This document shows, piece after piece, positions 34,472 to 43,423 of a stretch of 64,000 nucleotides of DNA. The DNA is taken from the NCBI GenBank assembly GCA_963818985.1, contig CAWFUJ010000010.1:248001-312000 (forward strand). The letters are read 5' to 3'. This stretch comes from JAFEDN01 sp963818985. Lineage in GTDB: Bacteria > Pseudomonadota > Gammaproteobacteria > Coxiellales > Coxiellaceae. Position 1 is the first letter of the stretch. Every line of letters begins with the position of its first letter. A model generated the notes under the pieces. It made no database searches and had not been told where the DNA came from. It saw nothing but the letters and a program-made list of their open reading frames with translations. The position numbers and the translations under genes were made by a program.

Positions 34472-36940
34472 ATGGTGGATATTAGAGATATTAGTGTCAT
34501 CGAACTTGCAACGTTAGTGCATACCACTCCTGAACGGCTATTAGAGCAATTGCAAGAGGCCGGTGTTGCGGTGACTGATATCAATCAAAGCATTTCTCCT
34601 GAACAAAAGCGCCAATTATTAGGGCATTTGCAAAAAGTGCGTGGTGAGGAGGCTGCGAATGGTAAAAAGCGCGGTAAAATTACCTTGCAACGGAAGAGCG
34701 TGGGTGTGGTCAAGCAAGGTAAAAAAAGTGTTAACGTGGAATTTCGTGCCAAACGAACGATAACAAAGCCCACTCCACCCCCTGCTGAAGCGCCTCCTGG
34801 AGTAAAGCCCACTCCGGCCATAGAAACAAAAAGTACTCCAGCTGAAAATGCTCCTTCTGCAGAAAATCAAGAAGGGGTTTCAGCTGAAACTCCTGCTGCC
34901 ATCCCCGCTCCTTCCGAACCAAGCAAAGAAGAGACAGCGGTGACATCTGTTCGCGCTAAGAAAAAAGAACGGGAAAAGGACAAAGAAAAAGAACGTGGTC
35001 GACGCGGCGATACGCGTGAACAGCGGCGTCCTTTCCACGACGAAGAAGAACCTGAACAAGATTTGATGTTTACCAGTAAGCACCATAAGCCGCCTCGACG
35101 CAGAAAAAAAATAACCAAAGAAGCCTATCCATCAAAAAACACCGTATCGTTAGAACAAAGTTTTGCAAAACCGACTGCCCCTATTGTCCATGATGTTCCC
35201 ATTCCAGAATCGATTACCGTCGCTGAATTGGCGCGCAAAATGTCGGTTAAAGCCGCAGAAGTCATCAAAGTGATGATGAAAATGGGAGCGATGGTCACTA
35301 TTAATCAAATTCTAGATAAAGACACGGCCACTCTAGTGGTCCAGGAAATGGGTCACAATCCTAAACAAATGCAGGCTACCTTAGAAGAAAATTTGGTGAT
35401 GGCGGATGAAATATCTGATATTGAACCAGTCACTCGAGCACCAGTGGTCACGATTATGGGACATGTGGATCATGGTAAAACCTCTTTGTTGGACTATATT
35501 CGTCGTACTCAGGTGACCACGACGGAAGCAGGCGGCATTACTCAACATATCGGCGCCTATCGTGTACAAACTGACAAAGGCACGATTTGCTTCCTAGATA
35601 CTCCGGGTCATGAAGCGTTCACAGCCATGCGCGCCCGCGGTGCTCAATGTACCGATATTGTGATATTAGTGGTAGCTGCCGATGACGGGGTTATGCCTCA
35701 GACTGTTGAAGCCATTCAGCATGCAAAAGCCGCAAAAGTGCCAATTATTGTGGCGATTAATAAAATGGATAAATATGGTGCCGATCCCGAGCGCATCAAA
35801 ACTGAATTGACTCAACATGGCGTCGTAGCTGAAGAGTGGGGGGGTGACACTATGTTTCAACCTATTTCCGCTAAAACTGGTATGAATGTTGCGGAGTTAT
35901 TAGATCGAATTTTATTACAATCAGAAGTTTTAGATCTTAAAGCAATCCCAACTGGGCCGGCTCGAGGCATTGTGATTGAATCACGTTTAGATAAAGGTCT
36001 TGGACCGGTTGCAACTGTGTTAGTGACCCGCGGGGAGTTACACAAAGGCGATATCGTTTTAGTTGGTCGCGAATACGGCCGGGTGCGGGCGATGATCAGT
36101 GATCTCAGTCAGGATTGCCTAGTGGCAGGTCCGTCTACACCAGTCGAATTGTTAGGTTTGTCGGGAACCCCCACCTCTGGAGACGATATGATGGTGGTGT
36201 CTGACGAACGTAAAGCTCGAGAAATTGCTCAATTCCGTCAAGGAAAATATCGGGAAGTGCGCTTGGCTAAGCGTCGCACTGCCCACTTAGAGGGTTTATT
36301 TGATCAACTCCAAGAAGGTAAGCGTGCCATATTAAATGTGGTGCTTAAAGCAGATGTACAAGGCTCAGTTGAGGCCATTTCCGATTCATTAATTAAGCTC
36401 AATTCTGATATCGCTAAAATCAATATTATTGCCAGCGGAGTAGGTGGTATTACTGAATCAGATATCAATTTAGCCATTGCCTCGCAAGCTATTGTGATTG
36501 GTTTTAATGTTCGTGCTGATTCCAGCGCTCGCCAAACAGCGGCCAATGAAGGGGTTGATTTACGCTATTACAGTATCATTTACACCTTACTAGATGAGGT
36601 AAAATCTGCGCTCAGCGGCTTATTATCACCTACTAAACAAGAAAAAATTGTGGGTTTAGCAGAAGTACGTGAAGTATTTCGTGCCACCAAACATGGCACT
36701 ATTGCAGGCTGCATGGTAACTGAAGGCTCTTTACGACGCACATTACCGATTAGAGTATTGCGCAATAACGTCGTGGCCTTTGATGGGCACCTAGAGTCGC
36801 TTCGCCGTTTTAAAGATGACGTCAGCGAAGTCAAACAAGGCAATGAATGCGGTATCGGCATTAAAGGCTTTAATGATATTCGAGTCGGTGACCAAATTGA
36901 AACTTACGAAATCGAGACCATTAAACGAACTTTAGCCTAA
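34472..36940 (+). CDS. infB: Translation initiation factor IF-2
   Basis: The GTPase that brings fMet-tRNA to the 30S subunit and promotes subunit joining. Its 822 residues include an IF2 N-terminal domain (IELATLVHTTPERLLEQLQEAGV), a low-complexity charged and proline-rich linker (about 85-215), a second IF2_N segment (SITVAELARKMSVKAAEVIK) and the G domain. The G domain has GHVDHGKTSL near 329, DTPGHEAFTAMRARG and NKMDK. The beta-barrel and C-terminal domains follow, ending in GHLESLRRFKDDVSEVKQGNECGIGI. Shadow frames opposite the linker are composition artefacts. Confidence 0.98.
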   Translation: MVDIRDISVIELATLVHTTPERLLEQLQEAGVAVTDINQSISPEQKRQLLGHLQKVRGEEAANGKKRGKITLQRKSVGVVKQGKKSVNVEFRAKRTITKPTPPPAEAPPGVKPTPAIETKSTPAENAPSAENQEGVSAETPAAIPAPSEPSKEETAVTSVRAKKKEREKDKEKERGRRGDTREQRRPFHDEEEPEQDLMFTSKHHKPPRRRKKITKEAYPSKNTVSLEQSFAKPTAPIVHDVPIPESITVAELARKMSVKAAEVIKVMMKMGAMVTINQILDKDTATLVVQEMGHNPKQMQATLEENLVMADEISDIEPVTRAPVVTIMGHVDHGKTSLLDYIRRTQVTTTEAGGITQHIGAYRVQTDKGTICFLDTPGHEAFTAMRARGAQCTDIVILVVAADDGVMPQTVEAIQHAKAAKVPIIVAINKMDKYGADPERIKTELTQHGVVAEEWGGDTMFQPISAKTGMNVAELLDRILLQSEVLDLKAIPTGPARGIVIESRLDKGLGPVATVLVTRGELHKGDIVLVGREYGRVRAMISDLSQDCLVAGPSTPVELLGLSGTPTSGDDMMVVSDERKAREIAQFRQGKYREVRLAKRRTAHLEGLFDQLQEGKRAILNVVLKADVQGSVEAISDSLIKLNSDIAKINIIASGVGGITESDINLAIASQAIVIGFNVRADSSARQTAANEGVDLRYYSIIYTLLDEVKSALSGLLSPTKQEKIVGLAEVREVFRATKHGTIAGCMVTEGSLRRTLPIRVLRNNVVAFDGHLESLRRFKDDVSEVKQGNECGIGIKGFNDIRVGDQIETYEIETIKRTLA

Positions 36941-36973
36941 GAATTTCGCCAAAGGTTTATATATGCAAACGCA

Positions 36974-37090
36974 GAACATTCAATTTTGGCTCAGGTTAAA
37001 CGAAAAAATGTCCGAGCAAGCGGAGCATACTCCAGTATGTGAGCATTGCGAGGGCATTTTTCGTTTAACCTGAGCCAAAATTGAACGTTC
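36974..37090. repeat. 117-bp near-perfect palindrome between infB and rbfA
   Basis: The left arm (36974-37010) and right arm (37055-37090) are reverse complements over about 36 bases, with one substitution and one extra A. The outer parts read GAACATTCAATTTTGGCTC and GAGCCAAAATTGAACGTTC. The inner 44 bases also pair in part (GCATAC-TCCA-GTATGT). It fills the space between infB (33 bases away) and rbfA (25 bases away). Its size and symmetry suggest a non-autonomous mobile palindrome; it has no terminal target duplication that I can see and no relation to the other two repeat families. Confidence 0.85.
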
Positions 37091-37115
37091 CTATCCACAA
37101 GGTAAGCTTTTACGA

Positions 37116-37490
37116 ATGCCTAAATCTTCAAAGCGCAATCGCCAGGTCGCCGATCTTATTCAGCGTGAGTTATCTTTGGCGCTACGCCAGGAGATTAAAG
37201 ACCCACGCTTAGCCGATGTGACTATCACCGATGTGATTGTTTCTGCCGACTTACGTCATGCTAAAATTTATTTTACTTTAATAAAAGATAGTGAACTTGA
37301 AAATGTAAAAACCGCCTTAAGCAATGCAGCTGGCCACTTTCGCCATATTATTGCTTCGCGTTCGCAATTGCGTTACACCCCTTCATTAATTTTTTTTTAT
37401 GATGAAATGATAGCGCATGCTGAACGTTTAAATCATTTACTAAAAGAAGTGGATGCAGAAAAAAAAGATGAATCCGAAAACCCCGACTAA
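37116..37490 (+). CDS. rbfA: 30S ribosome-binding factor A
   Basis: A 124-residue KH-like protein that assists late 16S rRNA processing. It shows the pattern RQVADLIQRELSLALRQEIKDPRLADVTITDV, the middle segment SADLRHAKIYFTL and the end RSQLRYTPSLIFFYDEMIAHAERLNHLL. It is followed by an acidic tail. The 3' end overlaps the opening of truB. Normal length and context (infB-rbfA-truB) make the call secure. Confidence 0.96.
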   Translation: MPKSSKRNRQVADLIQRELSLALRQEIKDPRLADVTITDVIVSADLRHAKIYFTLIKDSELENVKTALSNAAGHFRHIIASRSQLRYTPSLIFFYDEMIAHAERLNHLLKEVDAEKKDESENPD

Positions 37491-38394
37491 TAAACGCTCG
37501 TTGAATGGGATTTTATTATTAGATAAACCCACTGGCATGAGTTCTAATATGGTCTTGCAAATTGTTAAGCGTCTGTTTGCTGGACGAAAAGCTGGACACA
37601 CTGGAAGTTTAGATCCTTTAGCCAGCGGTATGTTGCCATTGTGTTTTGGCGAAGCCACTAAATTCTCACAATTTTTATTGACTGCCGATAAAACTTACCG
37701 AGTGACCGCACGGTTAGGTGTGCGCACCGCCACCGGTGATGCGGAAGGAGAAGTGATTAGTGAACGTGAGGTCCCGCTTTTTTCAGAGCTTCAGTTGGAT
37801 AAAGTTTTCGATCAATTTCGCGGGCAGATTGAGCAAATTCCTTCAATGTATTCCGCATTAAAACATCAAGGTCAACCTTTATATAAGTTAGCGCGACAAG
37901 GGGTTACTATTGAACGGCAAAGTCGGCAATTAACGATTTACAAACTCGTGATTCTTAATGCTACTAAAGATACGGTTCAATTTGAATTGCATTGCAGTAA
38001 AGGAACTTATGTGCGGACTTTGGTGGATGATTTTGGTGAAGTTTTAGGTTGTGGCGCGCACATTACCGAATTAAGGAGACTCACTGTCGGTGCTTTTTTA
38101 GAATCGCAAATGATCACTTTAACAACTTTGCGAGCTGAAAGGGAAATGGCTGCATCAGCCAGTGAGCTAGATCATTATTTATTACCCATGCAATCGGCTA
38201 TCGATCATTGGCCGCAATTAGTGTTAGCAGAGAGTACTGCTTTTTATTGTCGCCAAGGCAACCCGGTCTTCGTCCCGCAAGCACCATTAAGCGGATGGGT
38301 GCGTTTATTCGATAAACAAGGTCGATTCATAGGCATCGGCGAAGTCCTGCCAGACGGAAAAATCGCTCCTCGTCGTCTATTACAACAAGTTTGA
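37453..38394 (+). CDS. truB: tRNA pseudouridine-55 synthase
   Basis: Makes pseudouridine 55 in the T-loop of tRNAs. Up to 313 residues, with NGILLLDKPTGMSSN, the catalytic-aspartate motif GHTGSLDPLASGMLPLCFGEATKFSQFLL, KTYRVTARLG and CSKGTYVRTLVDDFGE. The alternative ATG at 37468 would reduce the overlap with rbfA and gives a family-like N-terminus; neither has a strong ribosome-binding site. A C-terminal PUA-like part is present. It converges with the dus gene, overlapping its stop by 15 bases. rpsO-pnp, the usual next genes, are absent here. Confidence 0.95.
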   Translation: MQKKKMNPKTPTNKRSLNGILLLDKPTGMSSNMVLQIVKRLFAGRKAGHTGSLDPLASGMLPLCFGEATKFSQFLLTADKTYRVTARLGVRTATGDAEGEVISEREVPLFSELQLDKVFDQFRGQIEQIPSMYSALKHQGQPLYKLARQGVTIERQSRQLTIYKLVILNATKDTVQFELHCSKGTYVRTLVDDFGEVLGCGAHITELRRLTVGAFLESQMITLTTLRAEREMAASASELDHYLLPMQSAIDHWPQLVLAESTAFYCRQGNPVFVPQAPLSGWVRLFDKQGRFIGIGEVLPDGKIAPRRLLQQV

Positions 38395-39363
38395 AGGGAA
38401 AACCGCTCTCAACCAATCGGCTAGAATTTTTATATTGTTAATTGCGTAAAATTCTATGAGTTGTTGTTGACTGACATAGTTCCTAAAATAATATTTTAAA
38501 AATTTTCGCGCCTGTAAAATAGCCGATCTATCATTTTCTAAATTAGCTAGTTCGCCAACATGCGAAAAAAAAATCTCAATGATCGAGTTTAAATTGGGAG
38601 GATGATAAATTTCTCCAGCAGATTCTTGCATTAATTGTTGGTATAACCATGGTTTACCTGTCCCAGCTCTTGATATCATGACGCCTGCACATTGAGTTTT
38701 TAAAAAAAGCGTTTGTAAACTTTGAAAATCAAAAACATCGCCATTGCCGATAACCGGAATCTTCACCTCTGCCACAATTTCCGCAATCTGTTCCAAATGG
38801 CAGGCCACATCATAATCTTCTTGCCAATGACGGCCATGAACAATAAGAGCATCTGCTCCAGCTTGTTCTATCGCTTTAGCGACAGCTAAATGATTTTTAT
38901 CGTGAGGGCTATTACCATCCACTCTAATTTTTACGGTAACCGGCTTTTGAGTAGCCGATTTCATGGCCTCAACGATTTTGGCAATATGATAAGGGGTACT
39001 CAATAAATAGGAACCTGATTTTTTTTGGCGTATCTTGGGTTTAGGACAACCGCAATTTAAATCAATGAGGTCGGCTCCTAGATCGCTGACCATAGCGGTT
39101 GCTTCTTTAAGAACTTGAGGGCTGTGGCCTGCTAACTGATAACACAAATATTTTTCTACTGGATCGCGATATAAATAGCGTGATTTTTTATTGCCGCGGT
39201 GAATTAAATCTTGAGCCGAAATCATTTCGGTAACTGAATAAGCGGGCGCTAAGAATTGGGAAAATAATTTTCTAAATGGTGCGCAGCTATAACCGGCCAA
39301 CGGTCCCTGAATTAAATTAGAAGCAAAATGTAACTGCCCGATCTGCAGTGATTTTATAGACAT
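38380..39363 (-). CDS. tRNA-dihydrouridine synthase family protein
   Basis: A flavin-dependent enzyme reducing uridines in tRNA D-loops. The 327 residues form a TIM barrel. Motifs: LIQGPLAGYSCAPFRKLF at the FMN entrance, LIDLNCGCPKPKIRQKKSGSYLL with the catalytic cysteine in GCP, VTVKIRVDGN, ALIVHGRHWQEDY and VIGNGDVFD with GVMISRAGTGKPWL as phosphate-binding loops. It is closest in general layout to DusB/DusC, but I cannot assign the target uridine. ATG 39363 follows a weak GGAGTC. Confidence 0.88.
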   Translation of the reverse strand: MSIKSLQIGQLHFASNLIQGPLAGYSCAPFRKLFSQFLAPAYSVTEMISAQDLIHRGNKKSRYLYRDPVEKYLCYQLAGHSPQVLKEATAMVSDLGADLIDLNCGCPKPKIRQKKSGSYLLSTPYHIAKIVEAMKSATQKPVTVKIRVDGNSPHDKNHLAVAKAIEQAGADALIVHGRHWQEDYDVACHLEQIAEIVAEVKIPVIGNGDVFDFQSLQTLFLKTQCAGVMISRAGTGKPWLYQQLMQESAGEIYHPPNLNSIIEIFFSHVGELANLENDRSAILQARKFLKYYFRNYVSQQQLIEFYAINNIKILADWLRAVFPSNLL

Positions 39364-39410
39364 AAGACTCCTGAATTATAACATCCGGCGAGACCGTTGT
39401 CCGATAAATC

Positions 39411-39525
39411 GTCGTCCCGCAGCAGTAGCTGTCATCCCTTGACCGCAGGATCCATACTGACTTGCAAGCTTGCATGGATCCCGCGGTCAAGCCGCGGGAT
39501 GACATAACTGTGCTCGCGGGACGAC
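39411..39525. repeat. Nested palindromic repeat, GTCATCCC family (long form)
   Basis: The outer arms GTCGTCCCGC (39411-39420) and GCGGGACGAC (39516-39525) enclose an inner palindrome whose right half carries GGTCAAGCCGCGGGATGAC. The inner part is the same sequence as the minimal copy at 24492. The element lies between dus and tal, five bases beyond the tal stop, where it could end the tal transcript. Confidence 0.8.
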
Positions 39526-39529
39526 GGTT

Positions 39530-40486
39530 TTAAGCAAGGATTTTAATAATTTTGTTTTCTAATTGACATAAATCCTGACTAAATAAACGAATTCCTTCGG
39601 CTAACTTTTCAGTGGCCATGGCATTTTCATTCATTAACCAACGGAAATTTTTTTCATCCATTGGTATTTTTTGCTGAGTTTGTCGTTTGCAAAGCTCAGG
39701 TTCTAAACGCCGTGGTAGATTTTCATTGACCTGTTGTAATTCCGCTAAAAGTTGCGGGCTAATAGTTAAAAAATCGCAACCTGCCAAAGCACGTATTTGC
39801 TCGAGGTTGCGAAAACTTGCACCCATCACCTGAGTAGGATAATTAAAATAATGTAGATAATTATAAATTTTTTGCACTGATAAAACCCCAGGATCGTATT
39901 CTTCATTAAAATCGGTGCTATTTTTTTTGTGCCAATCATAAATTCGGCCAACAAATGGCGAGATCAAAGTGACTCCTGCCTCTGCGCAGGCAACAGCTTG
40001 CGCTAGATCAAACATCAAAGTCAAATTACAGTGGATACCCTGCTGTTCTAATGCATAAGCGGCTTGAATGCCTTCCCAGGTAGCTGCCACTTTAATTAAA
40101 ATCCGCTCACGCCCTATTCCGGCTTGCGAATAAAGATGAGCTAATTCTTGTGCCTGATGGACAGTTGCCAATATGTCAAATGATAAGCGCGCATCTACTT
40201 CTGTAGAAACTCGTCCAGGAATGTATTGCAAAATTTTAACACCGAAATTAATCAATAATTTCTTAATCGCCCAGTGCATTTGTTGCTCAGGGTCCGTGCT
40301 TTGTTTTTTGCTCCATCCTACAGCCTCATCAATCAAGTCTTTATTTTCTTCGGAAGCCGCTGCTTTCAGGATTAAAGTGGGGTTGGTAGTCGCATCCTGT
40401 GGCTTATATTGGACGATAGCCCCTATATCGCCGGTATCCGCCACCACCGTGGTTATTCTTTTAAGTTGTTCCAATTGATTCAGCAT
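39530..40486 (-). CDS. tal: Transaldolase
   Basis: Non-oxidative pentose phosphate enzyme transferring dihydroxyacetone units. The 318-residue protein matches the TalB class: TTVVADTGDIGAIVQYKPQDATTNPTLILKA at the start, GRVSTEVDARLSFD (signature), ILIKVAATWEGIQAA with the Schiff-base lysine, CNLTLMFDLAQAVACAEAGVTLISPFVGRI and VMGASFRNLEQI. The ATG at 40486 has a poor ribosome-binding site. It is a single-gene unit, divergent from radA. Confidence 0.97.
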   Translation of the reverse strand: MLNQLEQLKRITTVVADTGDIGAIVQYKPQDATTNPTLILKAAASEENKDLIDEAVGWSKKQSTDPEQQMHWAIKKLLINFGVKILQYIPGRVSTEVDARLSFDILATVHQAQELAHLYSQAGIGRERILIKVAATWEGIQAAYALEQQGIHCNLTLMFDLAQAVACAEAGVTLISPFVGRIYDWHKKNSTDFNEEYDPGVLSVQKIYNYLHYFNYPTQVMGASFRNLEQIRALAGCDFLTISPQLLAELQQVNENLPRRLEPELCKRQTQQKIPMDEKNFRWLMNENAMATEKLAEGIRLFSQDLCQLENKIIKILA

Positions 40487-40590
40487 TTTACTTTATTTTA
40501 GGATATATTAAGCTCTTTTCCCATTAACATGCCAGTATTGGCAATCTGTAAAAAATAGTGGACAATTCTCCAAGGTTAAACTTTTTAATT

Positions 40591-41949
40591 ATGACAAAAA
40601 CCAAAACTAAAACTGCTTATTTTTGCCGGGAATGTGGTAGCGAATTTCCTAAATGGCAGGGTCAGTGTTCTGATTGCAGCCAATGGAATAGCTTAATTGA
40701 AGCCCCGGTGCATAAAAAAAATCCCCAAGCGCGAATAACGGGTTATAGCGGTAGTGAAGCTAAAATTACCGCCTTATCTGCGGTGACTACCCATCAACAA
40801 TCAAGATTAATGACTGGATTGGCGGAATTCGATTTGGTTTTGGGTGGAGGCTTAGTCTCTGATTCAGTGGTTTTAATTGGTGGTGACCCTGGCGTTGGCA
40901 AGTCGACCTTATTACTGCAAATTTTAGCTCAGCTACCTTCTGAATATCGTCCGCTCTATGTAACAGGAGAAGAATCCCTCCAACAAGTGGCCTTGCGCGC
41001 AAACCGATTGGGAATTGAAGCCCAGCATTTAACCTTATTAACCGAAACCAATGTTGAGCAGATTTTAGCTTTGGCTGCCCAGCACCAACCTAAAGTGATG
41101 GTCATTGATTCAGTGCAGACGGTGCACACGGATTTGATATCTTCCGCACCTGGGGGGGTCAGTCAGGTCAGAGAGAGCACCGCCCAGTTAGTACAATTTG
41201 CTAAACAAAAAGGCATTGCCTTGTTCCTCATCGGTCACGTCACCAAAGAGGGTGCGATTGCCGGGCCTCGTGTTCTTGAGCACATGGTCGACACAGTTTT
41301 ATATTTTGAAAATCAAAACGATAGCCGTTTTCGAATTATTCGGGCGATAAAAAATCGTTTTGGGCCGGTCAATGAATTAGGGGTGTTTGCTATGACTGAC
41401 CAGGGTCTTAAACAAGTCAGTAACCCTTCGGCCATTTTTTTATCTCGCTATCAAACCCCCGTTTCTGGAAGTCTGGTCATGGTGACTTGGGAGGGTAGCC
41501 GGCCATTATTGGTAGAGGTGCAGGCCTTGGTTGATACCAGTCATTTAGCCAATCCGCGCCGTCTTACGCTTGGGTTAGAGCAAAATCGTTTATCCATGTT
41601 ATTAGCAGTTTTGCATCGTCATGCGGGAATTGCGACCTATGATCAAGATGTGTTTGTCAATGTGGTGGGCGGGTTACGGGTGCTAGAGACCGCAGCAGAT
41701 TTAGCGTTAATCATGGCGGTTATCTCTAGTTTACGGAATAAACCGCTGCCGCCTGATTTGATTGCTTTTGGTGAGGTGGGATTAGCGGGAGAAATAAGGC
41801 CTGTACCCAGCGGCCAAGAACGTTTGCGGGAAGCAGCAAAACATGGTTTTAAATACGCCATTGTACCTAAAGCCAATGCCCCGAAAATTAATCCACCAGG
41901 AATGAAAGTTTTGGCTATCGAAAGGTTGCAAGAAGCTTTAGAATATTAG
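40591..41949 (+). CDS. radA: DNA repair protein RadA
   Basis: A RecA-related branch-migration ATPase (452 residues). It has an N-terminal four-cysteine zinc finger (CRECGSEFPKWQGQCSDC), Walker A GGDPGVGKSTL near 97, the RadA-specific motif KNRFGPVNELGVF and a C-terminal Lon-like domain (NVVGGLRVLETAADLALI). I chose ATG 40591, which fits homologues; the frame opens at 40558. The protein aids recombination of transformed DNA in several species, consistent with an intact comEC in this window. Confidence 0.96.
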   Translation: MTKTKTKTAYFCRECGSEFPKWQGQCSDCSQWNSLIEAPVHKKNPQARITGYSGSEAKITALSAVTTHQQSRLMTGLAEFDLVLGGGLVSDSVVLIGGDPGVGKSTLLLQILAQLPSEYRPLYVTGEESLQQVALRANRLGIEAQHLTLLTETNVEQILALAAQHQPKVMVIDSVQTVHTDLISSAPGGVSQVRESTAQLVQFAKQKGIALFLIGHVTKEGAIAGPRVLEHMVDTVLYFENQNDSRFRIIRAIKNRFGPVNELGVFAMTDQGLKQVSNPSAIFLSRYQTPVSGSLVMVTWEGSRPLLVEVQALVDTSHLANPRRLTLGLEQNRLSMLLAVLHRHAGIATYDQDVFVNVVGGLRVLETAADLALIMAVISSLRNKPLPPDLIAFGEVGLAGEIRPVPSGQERLREAAKHGFKYAIVPKANAPKINPPGMKVLAIERLQEALEY

Positions 41950-41950
41950 C

Positions 41951-41985
41951 CAGGATGGATAACGGCCTTCGCCGGTATCCAGGGC
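41951..41985. repeat. Degenerate dispersed repeat after radA
   Basis: CAGGATGGATAACGG-CCTTCG-CCGGTATCCAGG contains complementary ends (GGAT/ATCC and CGG/CCG) and resembles the arms seen at 20109 and 54390. Its position directly after radA suggests a transcript-end hairpin. Confidence 0.45.
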
Positions 41986-42045
41986 TGTCGCATTAACCCA
42001 ACTGAATGTCATTAATGAGCTATAACTTGAGGAGCATTTTATTTT

Positions 42046-43299
42046 ATGTACAACTATGATTTAAATGTAGCAGTTTACGATCCAGAATTATGGGCGGCAG
42101 TGGAAGCAGAAGCAAAACGCGAGGAGGAAGTCATTGAATTAATTGCTTCTGAAAATTATGTCAGCCCTTACGTGTTAGCGATGCAAGGATCCGTTTTAAC
42201 CAATAAGTACGCCGAAGGTTACCCTGGAAAACGATACTATGGGGGTTGTGAATTCGTAGATCAAGCTGAACAATTAGCAATAGACCGAGCTAAACAATTA
42301 TTTGGCGCCGCATACGCTAATGTGCAGCCGCATTCCGGTTCGCAAGCTAATGCAGCAGCTTACATGGCGCTGGTGAAGCCTGGGGACACCATTTTAGGGA
42401 TGTCACTAACCGAAGGTGGACACCTAACCCATGGAGCTAAAGTTAGTTTTTCTGGCCAACTATATAATTCGATACAATATGGATTAAATCAACAAGGCGA
42501 GATCGACTACGATCAAGTTGAACATTTGGCGCAGCAACATAAACCAAAATTGGTGGTGGCTGGGTTTTCAGCTTATTCGCGTCGAGTAGATTGGCAACGT
42601 TTTCGGGATATTGCCGACAGTGTAGGCGCTTATTTGTTTGTCGATATGGCCCATGTTGCTGGTCTAGTGGCTGCGGGGGTATATCCTTCTCCGGTTCAAA
42701 TTGCCGATGTCACCACGACCACCACCCATAAAACTTTAAGAGGCCCACGCGGTGGCATGATTTTAGCAAAAGCCAATCCAGCGCTAGAAAAGCGCCTCAA
42801 TAATGCTATTTTCCCTGGTTCTCAAGGTGGCCCCTTGATGCATGTTATTGCAGCGAAAGCGGTAGCTCTCAAAGAAGCCATGGAACCAGAATTTAAATTC
42901 TATCAAGAACAAATTATAGTCAATGCCCGCGCCATGGCTGCGATAATGATCCAACGCGGTTACAAAATAGTGTCAGGTGGTACAGATAACCATATGTTTT
43001 TATTGAGTTTGCTAAATGATGAAATCAGTGGCAAAGAAGCGGAAGAAGTTTTAGGTCGCGCTAACATCACTGTCAATAAAAATACAGTTCCAGGTGAAAA
43101 TCGATCACCATTTATAACCAGTGGGATACGAATTGGAACCCCGGCAATCACGACCCGTGGTTTAGGAAAATTGGAATCAGAGCAATTAGCGCATTGGATT
43201 TGTGAAATATTGGATGATATTCACAATGAAAAAGTAATCGCTGAGATACGTTCAAAAGTAATAGAAATGTGTCACAATTTCCCGGTCTATTCTGAATAA
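42046..43299 (+). CDS. glyA: Serine hydroxymethyltransferase
   Basis: A PLP enzyme interconverting serine and glycine and charging tetrahydrofolate with one-carbon units. The 417 residues include IELIASENYVSPYVL, YAEGYPGKRYYGGCEFVD, VQPHSGSQANAAAYMALV and the PLP-lysine motif TTTTHKTLRGPRGGMI. The Shine-Dalgarno GAGGAGC is somewhat far (about 12 bases) from the ATG. All active-site motifs are intact. A hairpin repeat follows the stop; nrdR and nusB are downstream, a common gammaproteobacterial order (glyA-nrdR-nusB). Confidence 0.98.
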   Translation: MYNYDLNVAVYDPELWAAVEAEAKREEEVIELIASENYVSPYVLAMQGSVLTNKYAEGYPGKRYYGGCEFVDQAEQLAIDRAKQLFGAAYANVQPHSGSQANAAAYMALVKPGDTILGMSLTEGGHLTHGAKVSFSGQLYNSIQYGLNQQGEIDYDQVEHLAQQHKPKLVVAGFSAYSRRVDWQRFRDIADSVGAYLFVDMAHVAGLVAAGVYPSPVQIADVTTTTTHKTLRGPRGGMILAKANPALEKRLNNAIFPGSQGGPLMHVIAAKAVALKEAMEPEFKFYQEQIIVNARAMAAIMIQRGYKIVSGGTDNHMFLLSLLNDEISGKEAEEVLGRANITVNKNTVPGENRSPFITSGIRIGTPAITTRGLGKLESEQLAHWICEILDDIHNEKVIAEIRSKVIEMCHNFPVYSE

Positions 43300-43313
43300 C
43301 TTCCCCTGATATT

Positions 43314-43339
43314 ACCCCTCTTCCTCTGGGAGAGGGGAT
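43314..43339. repeat. Dispersed palindromic repeat, CCCTCTCCC family (imperfect)
   Basis: ACCCCTCTTCCTC-TGGGAGAGGGGAT, 14 bases after the glyA stop. The arms are less perfect than at 30506. It likely separates the glyA transcript from nrdR-nusB. Confidence 0.65.
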
Positions 43340-43423
43340 AGGAAAGAAAGACTCTTAACTTGACGACTTTCTCGTCCACAGGTAGAATTCTACACAATAT
43401 TATTGTTTTTGGCGGTAATCCTT

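Noticed and set aside
34585..35118. Five overlapping open frames on the minus strand opposite the infB linker
   Set aside because: They lie opposite the low-complexity charged linker of IF-2, have leucine/phenylalanine-rich artefact composition and no ribosome-binding sites; shadows of infB.
43394..43406. Palindrome as a true NrdR box
   Set aside because: The centre is odd-length and only one copy is present, whereas NrdR boxes are 16-bp and usually paired; kept only as a weak observation.
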